64,000 nucleotides of DNA from Skeletonema tropicum (Eukaryota > Bacillariophyta > Thalassiosirophyceae > Thalassiosirales > Thalassiosiraceae). Every line of letters begins with the position of its first letter. Positions within the stretch are counted from its first letter, which is position 1. Positions 39,105 to 50,722 of the stretch are shown piece after piece. Made by a program: the position numbers and the translations under genes. The notes under the pieces were generated by a model. That model saw only the letters and a list, made by a program, of their open reading frames with translations. It was not told the DNA's origin and made no database searches. The DNA is taken from the NCBI GenBank assembly GCA_037178625.1, contig CM074135.1, positions 2,172,001 to 2,236,000 on the forward strand, in the 5' to 3' direction.

Positions 39105-40962
39105 ATGCCGAGTCTGATCAGGGAGGAAAGTCAAGAGGTCACCGCTGCCCCGCCGCCACAGCAGCAGACAGCAGCAGTGTGCCCCGAGCAAAATAATAAT
39201 GCCAAGACAAAAAAAAGTGAAAAAAGGAAGCAGAGCGGCGGCAACAAGCAAAGAAGCACCACCACGCAAAAGAAAAAGACAAAGACTCAAAAGAAGGAGA
39301 AGGATCCCAATGCACCGAAACAGCCCCGTTCGACGTACATTCTGTACACGATGCATGCTCGTCCAAAAATAGCTGCCACGGGTGCTGCGGTGACGGGTGA
39401 ATTGCTCGGAGAGCAGTGGAGGGCATTGTCGGCTGAGGAGAAACTACAGTACGAGCAAATGGTGATTGATGATAGGAAGCGATACATAAGGGAGAAGGCG
39501 GCGTATGATGCCAAGAATAAATCGTTAGCTGAGAGTGACAAACAACAAGTTGGTGGAGGGGGGGCGACGACGGCATCGTTGTCCCATCATCCCATCAAAT
39601 TGGAGAAGAAGAATAGCGCTCTCACACACACCAAGGGGGATGAAAATGTCCCTAATGACAAAATGGAGGGTGCTGAACTTACTGAAGTTGCCAACACTGA
39701 CGTTGTCGGTACCAAAAAGGAGGCCAATGCTACTACCAACAAGGACGTACAACCGCCTCCACAAAAATCACCCGAGAGCATAGAGGTGGACCTGTTGGTG
39801 GGTTCACGTGAGAAAGATGAATTATCGAGTATAGGAGAGAATGAAATGGCAGTCAATAATGGAAACAAGGAGAATAATAATTCTGCCAGCAGTAAAGTTG
39901 GTAAAGGACTCAAGGGGTTAGGTAAAAGTGTTGCAAGAGCCAAATTTGGGGTTCCTCAACTAATCACCGTCAAGAATGATAGCCAGGAACAGGAAGAAGA
40001 AAATTCCTCTAAACCACAAATGGCGGACCCTGCAGGTAGCCATACAGGTGTTGCCATGAATAATAAAGGTAGCGAAGTCACCTTGAATGATGCAAAAGTT
40101 GATGAAAAAGTAGATCTTGGTGGAGATTCGTGCGAAGGGGCGAGAGGAAGTATGACGGTGGGGGATAAGAAGGTGAGCTATATATCAACGTTCGAGGTGT
40201 GCCTTCTCAACGGTACATTATTTCATCTAATCTTATTTATTCAATCATGTGATCTGTTCATAGGATGACTTGCAGCGCTCAGTGGAGAAGAAACTCAAAG
40301 ATGATACAATCGCTGTAGATCCGATGCAGGCTACTGCTCAACTAAGACTCAATTCATCCAATGATGATGAACATGATGGCGGCACATGTTCACAGCAGAG
40401 CGCCGACCTCCTATCCGAGTGCGGTGAACTTGAGGGAACTCCCATTGCATCTAACACATCAAAGAAGTCTCCCAAGAAAATGAAAGCAATGGCATCTTCA
40501 TCCGATCCTCCTCAAGCACCCGCTAATCTGGCAAGGTTGACAATCATTCCGTTGAATAGAAATGAATGTGCGTCAGCTCTCAAGAAACTGAAGGGGTGTG
40601 CCTATGTACAGCCCAATTATCTGGCTACTGTTCCCAAGAAGGATCAGACTATCGTCCGTAATACAATCACTTTGGAGGGAGAGGATGCTGCTAACTCGAT
40701 AGCTTTGGACGAAGTAACATTGGGACGGAGCTCGGTAACGGGCATTAAATCCACACTGATCTCGAGGCAATTGTGCATTCTCAAAATGGAGGCGGATTCT
40801 GCAAGCGTTACAATGCTCAAAGAGTCAGAACAACATGCGATATTCCTCAATGGAGAGCCTTTGGAAGGACCTGTCGGGAAGGAATTTGAGCTCAATGATG
40901 AAGATATTTTGTCCCTCTATGGACCAGTTGACTTTGCTTACCGCGTTCAGATTTCGTCGTAG
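39105..40962 (+). CDS. HMG-box plus FHA-domain protein, 2 exons
   Basis: Exons are 39105-40172 and 40264-40962, giving 588 aa. A donor at 40197 would also keep phase; GTGAGC at 40173 is the better site. The first ATG in frame is MPSLIREE. Residues about 75-145 form an HMG box: PNAPKQPRSTYILYT, LGEQWRALSAEEK and YIREKAAYDAK. A long Ser/Thr/Glu-rich linker follows. The last 140 residues resemble an FHA domain: VTLGRSSVTG, ISRQLCILKME, AIFLNGEPL and LNDEDILSLYG. HMG boxes bend DNA, and FHA domains bind phosphothreonine. The combination suggests a chromatin factor responding to kinase signalling, which is inference. The FHA call rests on the GR, S-R and N motifs. Confidence 0.75.
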
Positions 40963-41502
40963 TTTTATTGTATTGTAGACCAGATAGGCACGATTGCCTG
41001 CATTGAGTACCTGGAGCTGGAGTCTCGCTGGGAGAAGCAAATGCAAATGGAGAGCACGATAATTACTATATCGCTCGAGCAAATGGAAAGAACAATAAGT
41101 CGCTTACTGATTGGATCAGCAAGTAAGGCTTATTAATTTTATACATTCATCAATGGCAAGTAAAAATTTTGTACTGAGTACTGTAAGCAAGGTTCAGGGC
41201 GGGCGTCAAGAGGATGAACCAAGGGTTTAGATGGTTCCCGCGGTTAGGTTGAACGATTTAGGGACCCACCTTTTGTCGTAACGGGAATCATACACCAATC
41301 AAACTTCCCTCCGACCTTGCGATTTTGAATTCCATCGCCTGAAAGATTCCACACTTCCTCCATCACTCCTCCTCCACCACCAACAACTGTAGTACATACT
41401 GCATACTTACTACGCCCGATAAACTACTAACGCACGCACAAATGACGACCACTTCTTCTCGAATACTCTCTTTCGTATCGGCACAAATACTTGTAGATAA
41501 TA
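40963..41502. other. Intergenic, nothing recognised
   Basis: This 540-bp stretch contains the 3' end of the HMG/FHA gene and the promoter of the dioxygenase gene. No repeat or RNA gene is seen. Confidence 0.35.
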
Positions 41503-42774
41503 ATGCTGCCGAGGACGAGGAGTTACTTGCAAAGTATGGCTGCTCGTCATGCAGTTGCGGTAGCATGCTATTACATCATCATCTTGTGCCCAGCGGTGAT
41601 TACTTCATTTGTGCATCGCATACCAACCGCTAATCACAAGATAATTTCCATCCAGTTACATTCAGCACTGATAGCAACTCCACCACAAGAAGGAGATCAA
41701 CATCAAAACCTAGTTTCTACTACTCCGAACATTATCCCAGATGAAGACATAGTTGCCATGAACGCAAAGATGCACCAAGATGCGGTCAAGAAAAGCGAGA
41801 GTACATTCTACGGATTTTATCCAGACGGATTCACAGAGTTCACAACTGATGAAATGTCACCCTCTAATTGGATTTGTTACTCGTTGGAGGAAGTGGACGA
41901 TACTTTCTCTTATTCAGATGATGTTGCACCCAATGCTGTCAATATTTGGGACACATTTCTACAGCTTGATAAACGCATTGTACCAACACCATTCAAATCA
42001 CCCGACTTGGCTAAAGCTTCTCAAACACCAATCCTTTCATACGACGAATGTTCGAACATCATCTCTGAATGTGAACAACACTACTACGGATGGGGACGAT
42101 CGAATGAAAGGTACGGAACCCCATCAAATAGAGTGGGATACATGCTTCCTTTGGAGAACCTATCATATAGCTATACGTTTGTCAACTTCGAACTGCTACC
42201 GAGGCTCTTTCCAGCCATATCATTGGCCTTTGCGGATAGTTTGACGATAAATCCCGAGAATTTAAGATTGGGAGGGTGCCGTGTTGTCAAGTATGATGCA
42301 GCTGATGGTCATGTAGAGTTGGGAATGCATAGAGATGGACTTCTTGTAACTGCCAATATTGCTTTGAATGATTTAGATGAATATGAAGGCGGTGGTACAA
42401 TCATCGAAGGGCTCAAGGAACCTATACGACTACCAATGGGAAACGCACTACTTCACCCAGGAGATGTGAAGCATGGAGGCAATGCTATAACATCTGGAGT
42501 TCGATATGCATTAGTGTGTTTCATCTTTGATACGACAATCGTGCCGCACGAAAAGTATTGTCAGGATCGGATGAAAGAGGATGTTGATGCGGCCATGGCG
42601 ATACCGATTGATGATGCAACAAGAATTGAAGAGCGAATTCGGCTTTTGAACTCGGCGACCAAACATTGCGCTGATGCTTACAAGTTTGGAAAGCTCGCTT
42701 GTGACGGTGACTTATGCGTTGATGGATATGATGAGATTGTCAAGAGTTTTGGAAGTCGGTATCATGAGAAGTAA
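41503..42774 (+). CDS. 2OG-Fe(II) dioxygenase (prolyl-hydroxylase type), secretory or plastid
   Basis: This has 423 aa from the ATG at 41503; a second ATG at 41536 (MAARHAVAVAC) puts the hydrophobic segment right at the N-terminus and may be the true start. That segment ends AVITS-FVHRIPT, again a Phe after the likely signal cleavage, so import into the plastid or ER is likely. The double-stranded beta-helix core has the iron ligands HRD (His near 276) and KHGG (His near 324), and the 2OG-binding Arg in GVRYALVCF near 334. GGGTIIEGL is also typical. The family hydroxylates protein or small-molecule substrates using oxygen and 2-oxoglutarate. The substrate is unknown. No intron. Confidence 0.75.
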   Translation: MLPRTRSYLQSMAARHAVAVACYYIIILCPAVITSFVHRIPTANHKIISIQLHSALIATPPQEGDQHQNLVSTTPNIIPDEDIVAMNAKMHQDAVKKSESTFYGFYPDGFTEFTTDEMSPSNWICYSLEEVDDTFSYSDDVAPNAVNIWDTFLQLDKRIVPTPFKSPDLAKASQTPILSYDECSNIISECEQHYYGWGRSNERYGTPSNRVGYMLPLENLSYSYTFVNFELLPRLFPAISLAFADSLTINPENLRLGGCRVVKYDAADGHVELGMHRDGLLVTANIALNDLDEYEGGGTIIEGLKEPIRLPMGNALLHPGDVKHGGNAITSGVRYALVCFIFDTTIVPHEKYCQDRMKEDVDAAMAIPIDDATRIEERIRLLNSATKHCADAYKFGKLACDGDLCVDGYDEIVKSFGSRYHEK

Positions 42775-43157
42775 TCAGACTACATATATGTAAGTATTTC
42801 TTTGTGAAAAGTGAGAAGGTTCGAAATGTCCGTCCGGTACCGGTTACTTTTGCCTCATTCGACGATGAAGTTCTTCTTTTGATGAAATCACATCATGCAG
42901 TAATCAACGACCGACGGCCGGCCGCAGAACTGCATGCAGCATTGATCATGATAATTTGATGAGACCTTAACACTTACTACTTAATAAGTAGCTCGTCATA
43001 GTTCCAGTAGCCAGCTCCTCCTCTAGATATATCATTTTATTGCTAGCTGTCGTGCTGCCAAAGCGAAATAGCGGCATCCTATTCAAAATCTCTCTGATTG
43101 ATGTAAACTTGTGTTAAGTAGCCCTCAGATCAACTAAAACAAACTCCAACAAACAAA
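42775..43157. other. Intergenic, nothing recognised
   Basis: This 383-bp stretch between two plus-strand genes contains the promoter of the repeat/LRR gene. No clear motif is seen. Confidence 0.3.
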
Positions 43158-46100
43158 ATGGCGGACGATCAGCATGGTGTGGAGAACGAGGAAACCCAAC
43201 TCAAGAGGAAGGCCATACGAGAATTAATGTTTGATAAATCGTTGTCTTCTACAGAGAGGACAAAACAAGTCCAGCTCATCATGTCTGGCAAAGTGAAACC
43301 GTGGGAGGAGCAATCCGCTGCAAAATCACCACCTGAGATGATCACATCATCTGTTAACAATCCTGGAGGGATCGATATCAAGGAAGGGGCGGACAAACCA
43401 CCGTTAAAATCCGAAGGGGGGGATACCATGGAAGGGGCAGACGAGCCGCCAGCAGCATTAGAGGCAGCTGCTGCAGCCCCATCTAACAAAACGGCGGACG
43501 TTCAGCATGGTGTGGAGAACGAGGCATCCCAGCTCAAGCGGAAGGCCATACGAGAATTAATGTTTGATAAATCTTTGTCTTCTACAGAGAGGACAAAACA
43601 AGTCCAGCTCATCATGTGTGGCAAAGTGAAACCGTGGGAGGAGCAATCCGCTGCTGAGTCACCTCCTGAGATGATCACATCATCTGTTAACAATTCAGGA
43701 GGGAGCGATAACACGGAAGGGGCAGACAATCCACCAGCAGCATTGGTGGCATCTGCTGCAGCTCCTGCTAACGAAACGGCGGACGATCAGCATGGTGTGG
43801 AGAACGAGGCATCCCAGCTCAAGAGGAAGGCCATACGAGAATTAATGTTTGATAAATCGTTGTCTTCTACAGAGAGAACGAAACAGATTCAGCTCATCAT
43901 GTGTGGCAAAGTGAAACCGTGGGAGGAGCAATCCGCTGCTTCGTATTACGATAATGACCGTCTAGCTGGGGTAAATCCGATGAATTCGATTTCAGCTGTG
44001 GATAGCACTATCGATGCGTTTGGTGGGGGAGAAGATGAAACAGTTGAACTCGGTATAATTGGGGACGGCGACGAGACTGTGGAGTTAGGTTCGATTGGTG
44101 GGGGGGAAGATGAAACAGTTGAACTCGGTATGATTGGGGACGGAGATGAGACTGTGGAGTTAGGTTCGATTGGTGGGGGGGAAGATAGTACTGTTGAACT
44201 CGGTATGATTGGGGACGGCGATGAGACTGTGGAGTTAGGTTCGATTGGGGCTGGGGAAGATGGTACAGTTGAATTAGGTACAATTGGGGAGGACGATGAC
44301 GGCGATGAGACTGTGGAGTTAGGTACGATTGGAGGTGATGATAGTACACTCGGTGGTACGATGGACGACACTATCGAGCTGGGAACGCTTGGGGATGTCA
44401 GTGATCTTTCATCATTGGAATCCAAAACATCACTTACCTCTCGGAATTGGTCGAACCGATTTCGGGCAGCTGCACTCGAGGCAAAGATTGCTGCGAAGAT
44501 GAGGAAGGCAAGTGGTGACAATGATAGCAATGCGGAATTGAAGGAAGAAGGGGAAGAGCCTGATGGAGAGTACACATTCAAGAGTGGTGTTGGTGACGGG
44601 CCTTTGCAAATGCTGGAGGAGCATACTCTTGATGAGGAGGTCCCTACGAGCAATAGCGCATTTGCTATGTCTCTGGAAGAAGACATTGACGGCCGCAACA
44701 ACTCCACATTTCCTTCATTGTCCATGAGGGAGGGAGACGAAACAAATGATCCCTACTCAAGTAATCCCGATCGCATTGCAGTCGCCACTGCTGTAGCTCC
44801 TGATGATGAGCCTGATTATGTGTACCAAGGTAAGAAGAATCCTCTCTATCCCAATTACTCCACATATATCATTGATTCTTTCCCGTCTAATCTTTTGTAC
44901 AATTCCTCTTCATGACAGCGATTGAGTACGATCCGGATGCAAAGCCACCGCTCCACAAAAACCGCCGCTTCCGAGTCTATACTTATTTTGCTTTGTTTCT
45001 AATTTTCACTGTGGTTGTTTTAGTTGTGATTTATACCACTTCATTGAGCAAAGAAGCTGAAATTAAGGTGACCGACGTCCAATTACGGTCACAGCCTACG
45101 CCGAATCCCACGACACAGCCAACCACTTTTCGAGAGGCTCAAGGAATAATTGAGCAGCTACAGGCTGGAGTGCTGCTTCGGAACGAAATCTTTGAAGAAA
45201 TGCAATTGACTGATCCAAGGCGCCTTGCACTAGATTGGATTCTTCACAAGGATGAGCAGCGATTGGTCTCTGATTCGATAAACTTATACCAGCGCTACGG
45301 ATTAGCAGTTCTAGCGTACGCAATGGATTCAAAAGCGTGGTATTTTTGTGGCAACCCTGGCGAGAATTTTACTGAGACTTCGTGCTCTGTTCACTATGCG
45401 ACGAATCAGACGGTGGATTATGGTGTTTGGTTATCCGGGGTGTCAGAGTGCGAATGGTTCGGTGTTACGTGCTCGAATGACGGTATAGTCCGCAGTATTG
45501 AGTTAATCAGCAACAACTTGGTGGGTGTATTGCCCCACGAGTTGACAGGTGAGTAAAGGATGACAGGTGATGTGTTAGCACAACTTCTGCAATATCATTT
45601 TCTAATCTTAACTGTGCGCATTGCTCTCTCTCAAGCTGTGAGATTCTTGCAAATGCTTGCTTTGGCAGGAAACTGCATTTATGGTACGATTCCTGAAGAA
45701 ATTGGTCAGCTAGACCATCTCCTTGCCCTTGAATTGCACGAGAATGGCCTGGTAAGTGTATCGCTTAGAATTGATGTTTGATTCTACCATGTAGATTATT
45801 TTTCTCATTATTTTTTTTCTGCAATTTAATAGAGTGGGGTCATGCCGTCAACGGTGTACCAATTGAAAAAGCTGCAGCTGCTTAACTTAGCAAAGCAGTA
45901 CGGTGTTGATCGAAAGTGCAAGCAGAGTAATGGAACGACGATTTATACCAACTACAAGCATGGAGGATTTATCCGTGAGTTCAATGTTGGGTTAACGGGG
46001 ACGCTGGGTCCGGAATTGGGGAAGTGGAGATCAATGAAAGGGTTGTACTTGTCCGAAAACTCATTCACTGGTGAAATCACTGAAGATATTGGGAATCTTC

Positions 46101-46711
46101 GATACCTGACATTCCTTCGCCTGAATGATAACTTTATCGAGGGCAATCTTCCTGCAACAGTAACGAACCTTCGCAATCTAAGACACCTTCTGTTCGATGA
46201 CAATTTCTTGTATACTTCACTTCCAGATCGTATAGGAAACATGAAGGATTTAGAGATAATGAGTGTCAACGGAAACTCGATGTTTGGTAAGCTACCCGAT
46301 GGAATGTATGAGTTGAAGAAACTGAAGCGCTTATACTTGCATGATACAGCGGAGGCTAACAGTCCGTGGCTGATCAACGATCTAGAAGGTTTCTCCGGCT
46401 CATTAAGTTCGTCGATTGGCAGGCTGAAAGATTTGGAGTATTTGCTGTTGAATAACAATCCAATCACAGGTGATATTCCAGCAGAGTTGGGGAATTGCAC
46501 CAAGTTAAGAATGCTGCGTTTGCATCGTACGGACTTGAAAGGGTCAATGCCACGGGAGGTTTGCATGTTGAGGGACAAAGATTTGAACAGAGTTGGTGCT
46601 TTGTACGCAGATTGTCGACCAAACAATAAAACGGAGGAACCCATGGTGGAGTGTGACTGTTGTACTGATTGCTGTGACCACACCACGAATGTTTGTGTAC
46701 AGGATGATTAA
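43158..46711 (+). CDS. Large repeat-containing LRR membrane protein, 4 exons
   Basis: Exons are 43158-44829, 44919-45548, 45636-45751 and 45833-46711; all junctions are GT-AG and in phase, giving 1098 aa. The N-terminal half holds three nearly identical blocks of about 45 residues (QLKRKAIRELMFDKSLSSTE, then VKPWEEQSAA) starting near residues 5, 115 and 211. About nine copies of an ETVELGxIG repeat follow. One membrane helix lies near 581-601 (FALFLIFTVVVLVVIYT). The outer part has an LRR cap with CEWFGVTC, then about eight plant-type LRRs, and a Cys-rich tail CDCCTDCC. There is no signal peptide, so the repeat region is probably cytosolic. The plan matches the gene at 19783-21432 but with a much enlarged inner part. 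A surface receptor without kinase is likely. Confidence 0.85.
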
Positions 46712-46870
46712 CGTTTGCAGCGTTCGCTTAATCCAATCAACCGGATCATCCTCATGAACGTTTTGTCGATTATCACGGGAGAGTTGAAATGTAATTCGAT
46801 TTGTAATCATGTGTTATTTCTACGCTGTGCAAAAATTCTCTGACCGGCATTGCTAACGCTCACGCTACAA

Positions 46871-49800
46871 CTACAATAAAACTATCTCGTACGTTCGGAT
46901 TTCCAGCGGCTTTAGAACAACACGCCCAAAATGCCGATCGCCCAGTGGGAGCGATTCGCCTTCTTTCTTACAGTCCCATTGAAGCCGTCTAGCTTCCCAT
47001 TCTTTTCTCATCTGGTTACCAGATAGAGTTTTCTCTCGCACAGATGCAACCGTCGAATTGATGAAGAGTTTGTGAAGGTCAATTTCCACCTGGTGAGACA
47101 AATCTTCATCCTCGTTTGGACCGTATTGATGACCCAATCTTATTAGATAAGTATTTTCTTGGTCCAAGGCAATGAAAGATATCACCATGATATTATCGGG
47201 CAGTGATGACTGAAGTACTCCTATAGACAAAGGAGAATGTTGAAATGGTACATCAATACCCGATGGCGCCGATGCAACGTAAACATGTGGCTGTGAGAAG
47301 ACGCTATCCATTGCACCTCTCATCTTGCTTGCACCGTTGCGACCTTTGCCAACAATTATGCGATGATGGCCCTTAACGATGACGCCTCGTCCCAACCTCT
47401 CAGCGTTACCAAACGGAGGATTTGGAGTTATTCCAATATCTGTCTCATTCAGCGCTTCCCCTACCCCACGAGCATCATCGTACAAAGTACGTCTTTGTAT
47501 CATCAACTCAATTGTACCATCAGTAAGGGACGATCCGCCTTGAGATCTATCAACGATACATCCAAATGAATGGGCATCATCTTCAATGAAAATGGCAGTA
47601 TTAACTGGATAGTAATTCCCAGACACTGGTTCAACGGAGTTCGGCTGATCTGGACCGAACACATTATGGTCACCACGTTTGCGCTTTAGAAATTCTCTGC
47701 CATTCGAGTCGGTAAAAAAGTGGCCATCACTCTTGATGGAAGTTGTCCATTTGGACACAACTTCCTTGCCTCCATCATCAATGGGTACTGGTCCTACCAC
47801 ATACTCAATCTCAACGAAATCTTTCCCGGGCAAGAGTCTTGCAATTTGTTTGATCCACCCCCTTTGACCAAATACAGAATGCGCTTCTTTCACATTCACA
47901 GGTCCACCATTGTAGAAAACAACCGATTTTGGTTTTGGGGGAAGAGTGTGTAATTTTTGGTCAGATGTAGGTCGGAAGATATACGCTCCTGAGTTTTGCC
48001 ATCTCTCTGCAGAACCCATGAGCCAAGGATATTCATCCCCTTCAGCATCGGTATATCCTGGCAGGCACTTCCCGTCTCCTTTGAAATTATTGTCGCCACT
48101 CTCGACAAAATTCACTGGCGAATCTTTGGAGGCTGATTTGTAAAATCCGTACTGTTGCTCCACTGTCACCGTTATATCGTCTCTTAGATTGGTTATGGAC
48201 GTTATTACACCAGTGGACTGATCGACTGTCACGGACAATATCCCATTTGACATAACAACTTCATCATCAATGTCATTCTGGACAGACCGACGGAGATTAC
48301 GAGAGATGGCAGGAATGGAAACTGATGAGAGCATTTCATCTTCAAGTCTTGAAACACGAAACACTGATAATCCGAGAGGTGGAATGTCTCTCGCTTCAAA
48401 GTACGCAGTGTTCGAAGCAGCCTTCGTAACTTGCGCATAATTTGCGTTCGGTAATACGGAACTCTTCACTGGCACCCAGTCTGTTTGTCTTCCTCGCCAT
48501 CTCTCAACATAATAATATGAAGATGAATCAATTGGCAGAGATATTACTTCATCTCTCTTTCTCGCCAAGGCATTGTAAACAATGACGTAAATGTCTTCTT
48601 TGCTGCCTTCCCTTGATGCTTCTTGGCTAACAGTACATATCGTTTCATTCATGAGCAAGTTGCAATAGGTGAGATTCTCTAGCATACCGTCAGTGGAATT
48701 CAGCAACAACTTTCGTAGTGCATTTGTCACGAATGCATTCGCTTTCTTCATTCCTCCGGCAATCCTTTTAGCGTAGTCATAAGCAACATGCTGTTTTGAC
48801 GTGCCGGACACTCCGTCGTGATGCTGGACTACACCCATGGCGTCGTCTAGATCATAGAGTGGGCTTGAATTCCAAGAGCCGGCAATAATCTGTGTTCTTT
48901 GCTCCTCTGGAAGAGAAAGCCTTACCATTGACTCAATTTGCCTTGCTGCATGCAGAAACGATGACCCAACACGTTCCATCCTCTTCAGTGCCTGCCGTGA
49001 GGTGAAGTAGCCTGTCCAATAGCAGTGATCGCAGTCAGCATATGGAAACCAATCTTGCGTTTTCGGGGATGTATTCCACTGCGCTGGATTGTATTTGCTT
49101 AGATGATGACCCCCTTCTTTTGACGTCTTGGCATTCTTCAAATCCGCATACTTGCAATGTGTATACCTCTCCGGAGTCGAATAAAAGATGTTCACCTTAT
49201 CGAAGCGATCACTCCAGAACTTTATCTCCCCACTGTCTAGAAGCTGTTTCGTGGAATCAATCAATAAATCTAAATTTTGGAAATTCTTTCGTGCTTGAGA
49301 GTATTGAAAGTCCATTCCAAAGGTCAGCATAATGTTTCTTCCCTTGGTGCGATTAGCTTGTACTCCCAGAGACTGTGTGAAGAGCTTAATTCTCTCTTTC
49401 AGGGCATCCTTCTCCAACCCAACTAAAGGATCGTCGGCACAAAGTGCATCGAAGCAAAATCCATCGGGAGCACCATAATTACCACTATAACTTCCAGTCA
49501 GTCCCCAAAAGACGGAACTGTTATCCGGAGCTGATTTCCATAATCCCTCGCATTCAGCTTTTTCCTGACGATTTTGTAGATCGACGTAGTGAATTCGTCC
49601 AAAGTACAGAGCATCAAAACCAACTGAACTCGTGAGTAATCCTCCTTGAGTGGCTGAGTGGCCGAATGGATCTATCTGCCATCCCACTTTTGGCACTACA
49701 CCTAATTCCTTGAGTAGGAATTGGTGTCCTAACGTTGTTTGATCTATCATGCCCATGTAATGAGTTGCCGCTTCGTCGTGCATACACCACCCACCGTTGG

Positions 49801-50197
49801 CAAAGCTGAACTGTTCTCTTTTGATCAAGTCCTTTAAAGAATTCTGCAGCGCAGAAGGGAGAGCCAAATACCATTTCGAAAAGAATTTCATCTCGACGTA
49901 TGTGAACGTTCGGTTGTGTGTTGTGTAGGGATCTTGCAATTCATTCAGTACGTTGTCTAGAATAAGGGCAACATGGGCTTGTTGAATAGTATTGTTTAAT
50001 CCGTAAAAGTATTGATCGACTGTCTTGAGCCAGCCGACATCATCGTGGGTGTGAGGGCATATGTGCACGTTTAGTGTCCTCTCGTCGTCATTATTATTTG
50101 GGGTGTGTGGACAATCAGGATCACCTCTCGTAGCAGCATGGGCACTGACAGCCAATATTAGCAACAGCACTCTCGAAACACTAAGCGTTGTCATCAT
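46871..50197 (-). CDS. Lysosomal-type alpha-mannosidase, GH38
   Basis: This is a 1108-aa single-exon protein with a signal peptide (MMTTLSVSRVLLLILAVSAHA). The GH38 catalytic domain starts at once: HICPHTHDDVGW at residues 45-56 holds zinc ligands, and QIDPFGHS with Asp176 is the expected nucleophile. QHHDGVSGTSKQHV is another family signature and zinc-binding region. The C-terminal beta-rich part (VSNGILSV type, GYFYPVNT-like region, SQGGSSL) is complete. Length and motifs fit lysosomal (MAN2B1-type) enzymes better than Golgi mannosidase II, since there is no N-terminal anchor. It removes alpha-mannose from N-glycans during turnover in the vacuole or outside the cell. Several N-x-S/T sites are present. 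It is convergent with the LRR gene, 160 bp apart. Confidence 0.93.
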   Translation of the reverse strand: MMTTLSVSRVLLLILAVSAHAATRGDPDCPHTPNNNDDERTLNVHICPHTHDDVGWLKTVDQYFYGLNNTIQQAHVALILDNVLNELQDPYTTHNRTFTYVEMKFFSKWYLALPSALQNSLKDLIKREQFSFANGGWCMHDEAATHYMGMIDQTTLGHQFLLKELGVVPKVGWQIDPFGHSATQGGLLTSSVGFDALYFGRIHYVDLQNRQEKAECEGLWKSAPDNSSVFWGLTGSYSGNYGAPDGFCFDALCADDPLVGLEKDALKERIKLFTQSLGVQANRTKGRNIMLTFGMDFQYSQARKNFQNLDLLIDSTKQLLDSGEIKFWSDRFDKVNIFYSTPERYTHCKYADLKNAKTSKEGGHHLSKYNPAQWNTSPKTQDWFPYADCDHCYWTGYFTSRQALKRMERVGSSFLHAARQIESMVRLSLPEEQRTQIIAGSWNSSPLYDLDDAMGVVQHHDGVSGTSKQHVAYDYAKRIAGGMKKANAFVTNALRKLLLNSTDGMLENLTYCNLLMNETICTVSQEASREGSKEDIYVIVYNALARKRDEVISLPIDSSSYYYVERWRGRQTDWVPVKSSVLPNANYAQVTKAASNTAYFEARDIPPLGLSVFRVSRLEDEMLSSVSIPAISRNLRRSVQNDIDDEVVMSNGILSVTVDQSTGVITSITNLRDDITVTVEQQYGFYKSASKDSPVNFVESGDNNFKGDGKCLPGYTDAEGDEYPWLMGSAERWQNSGAYIFRPTSDQKLHTLPPKPKSVVFYNGGPVNVKEAHSVFGQRGWIKQIARLLPGKDFVEIEYVVGPVPIDDGGKEVVSKWTTSIKSDGHFFTDSNGREFLKRKRGDHNVFGPDQPNSVEPVSGNYYPVNTAIFIEDDAHSFGCIVDRSQGGSSLTDGTIELMIQRRTLYDDARGVGEALNETDIGITPNPPFGNAERLGRGVIVKGHHRIIVGKGRNGASKMRGAMDSVFSQPHVYVASAPSGIDVPFQHSPLSIGVLQSSLPDNIMVISFIALDQENTYLIRLGHQYGPNEDEDLSHQVEIDLHKLFINSTVASVREKTLSGNQMRKEWEARRLQWDCKKEGESLPLGDRHFGRVVLKPLEIRTYEIVLL

Positions 50198-50722
50198 CTT
50201 CCGCGTTCATCTATCATCTCAAATTTCCCTCCTTCGGAATGCGGAAGGGTGCAGGGTTAAAGTTAGTGCTCCATCTCACTAGCTGGTGTCAAGTTTAAAA
50301 ATAGTGATGGTACACTAGTGTGTCCTCCAAGGTACGTGTTACTTGGCTAATAATTACTGTTCTTAATATGTTACACACTAGTATTCAAAAAACTCAACGC
50401 TCAATTCTTGCTGTTTATTATCAACCCAAACACAAAATCAACCCCAACAATACATCATTCATTGTAGGCACGCAGGGCTACTGGCAACAACGGCCTCAAA
50501 ATGCTCTATATTCATAGAATGTGCTGCAAGATTGAAGTGGATTGATTACTGCAGATCAATACTTTTCATAGCGGTAGCGTTATTTGTGTTATTATGTACA
50601 ATGTTATTCTAATCATAACAAATTTTATCGCATACTGATAGGGAAGACCTTGTGAATCTAATTTTTTGGCTTCCACGTCCACGGATTGCTTTCAGATGAA
50701 GCACTAATTTCCTCGTGTTCGT
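50198..50722. other. Intergenic, nothing recognised
   Basis: This 525-bp stretch holds the mannosidase promoter and the 3' flank of the cyclin gene. No gene or repeat is seen. Confidence 0.35.

Noticed and set aside
45560..45781. Separate small ORF starting at 45560
   Set aside because: It is explained by exon 3 (45636-45751) of the LRR gene plus intron sequence.
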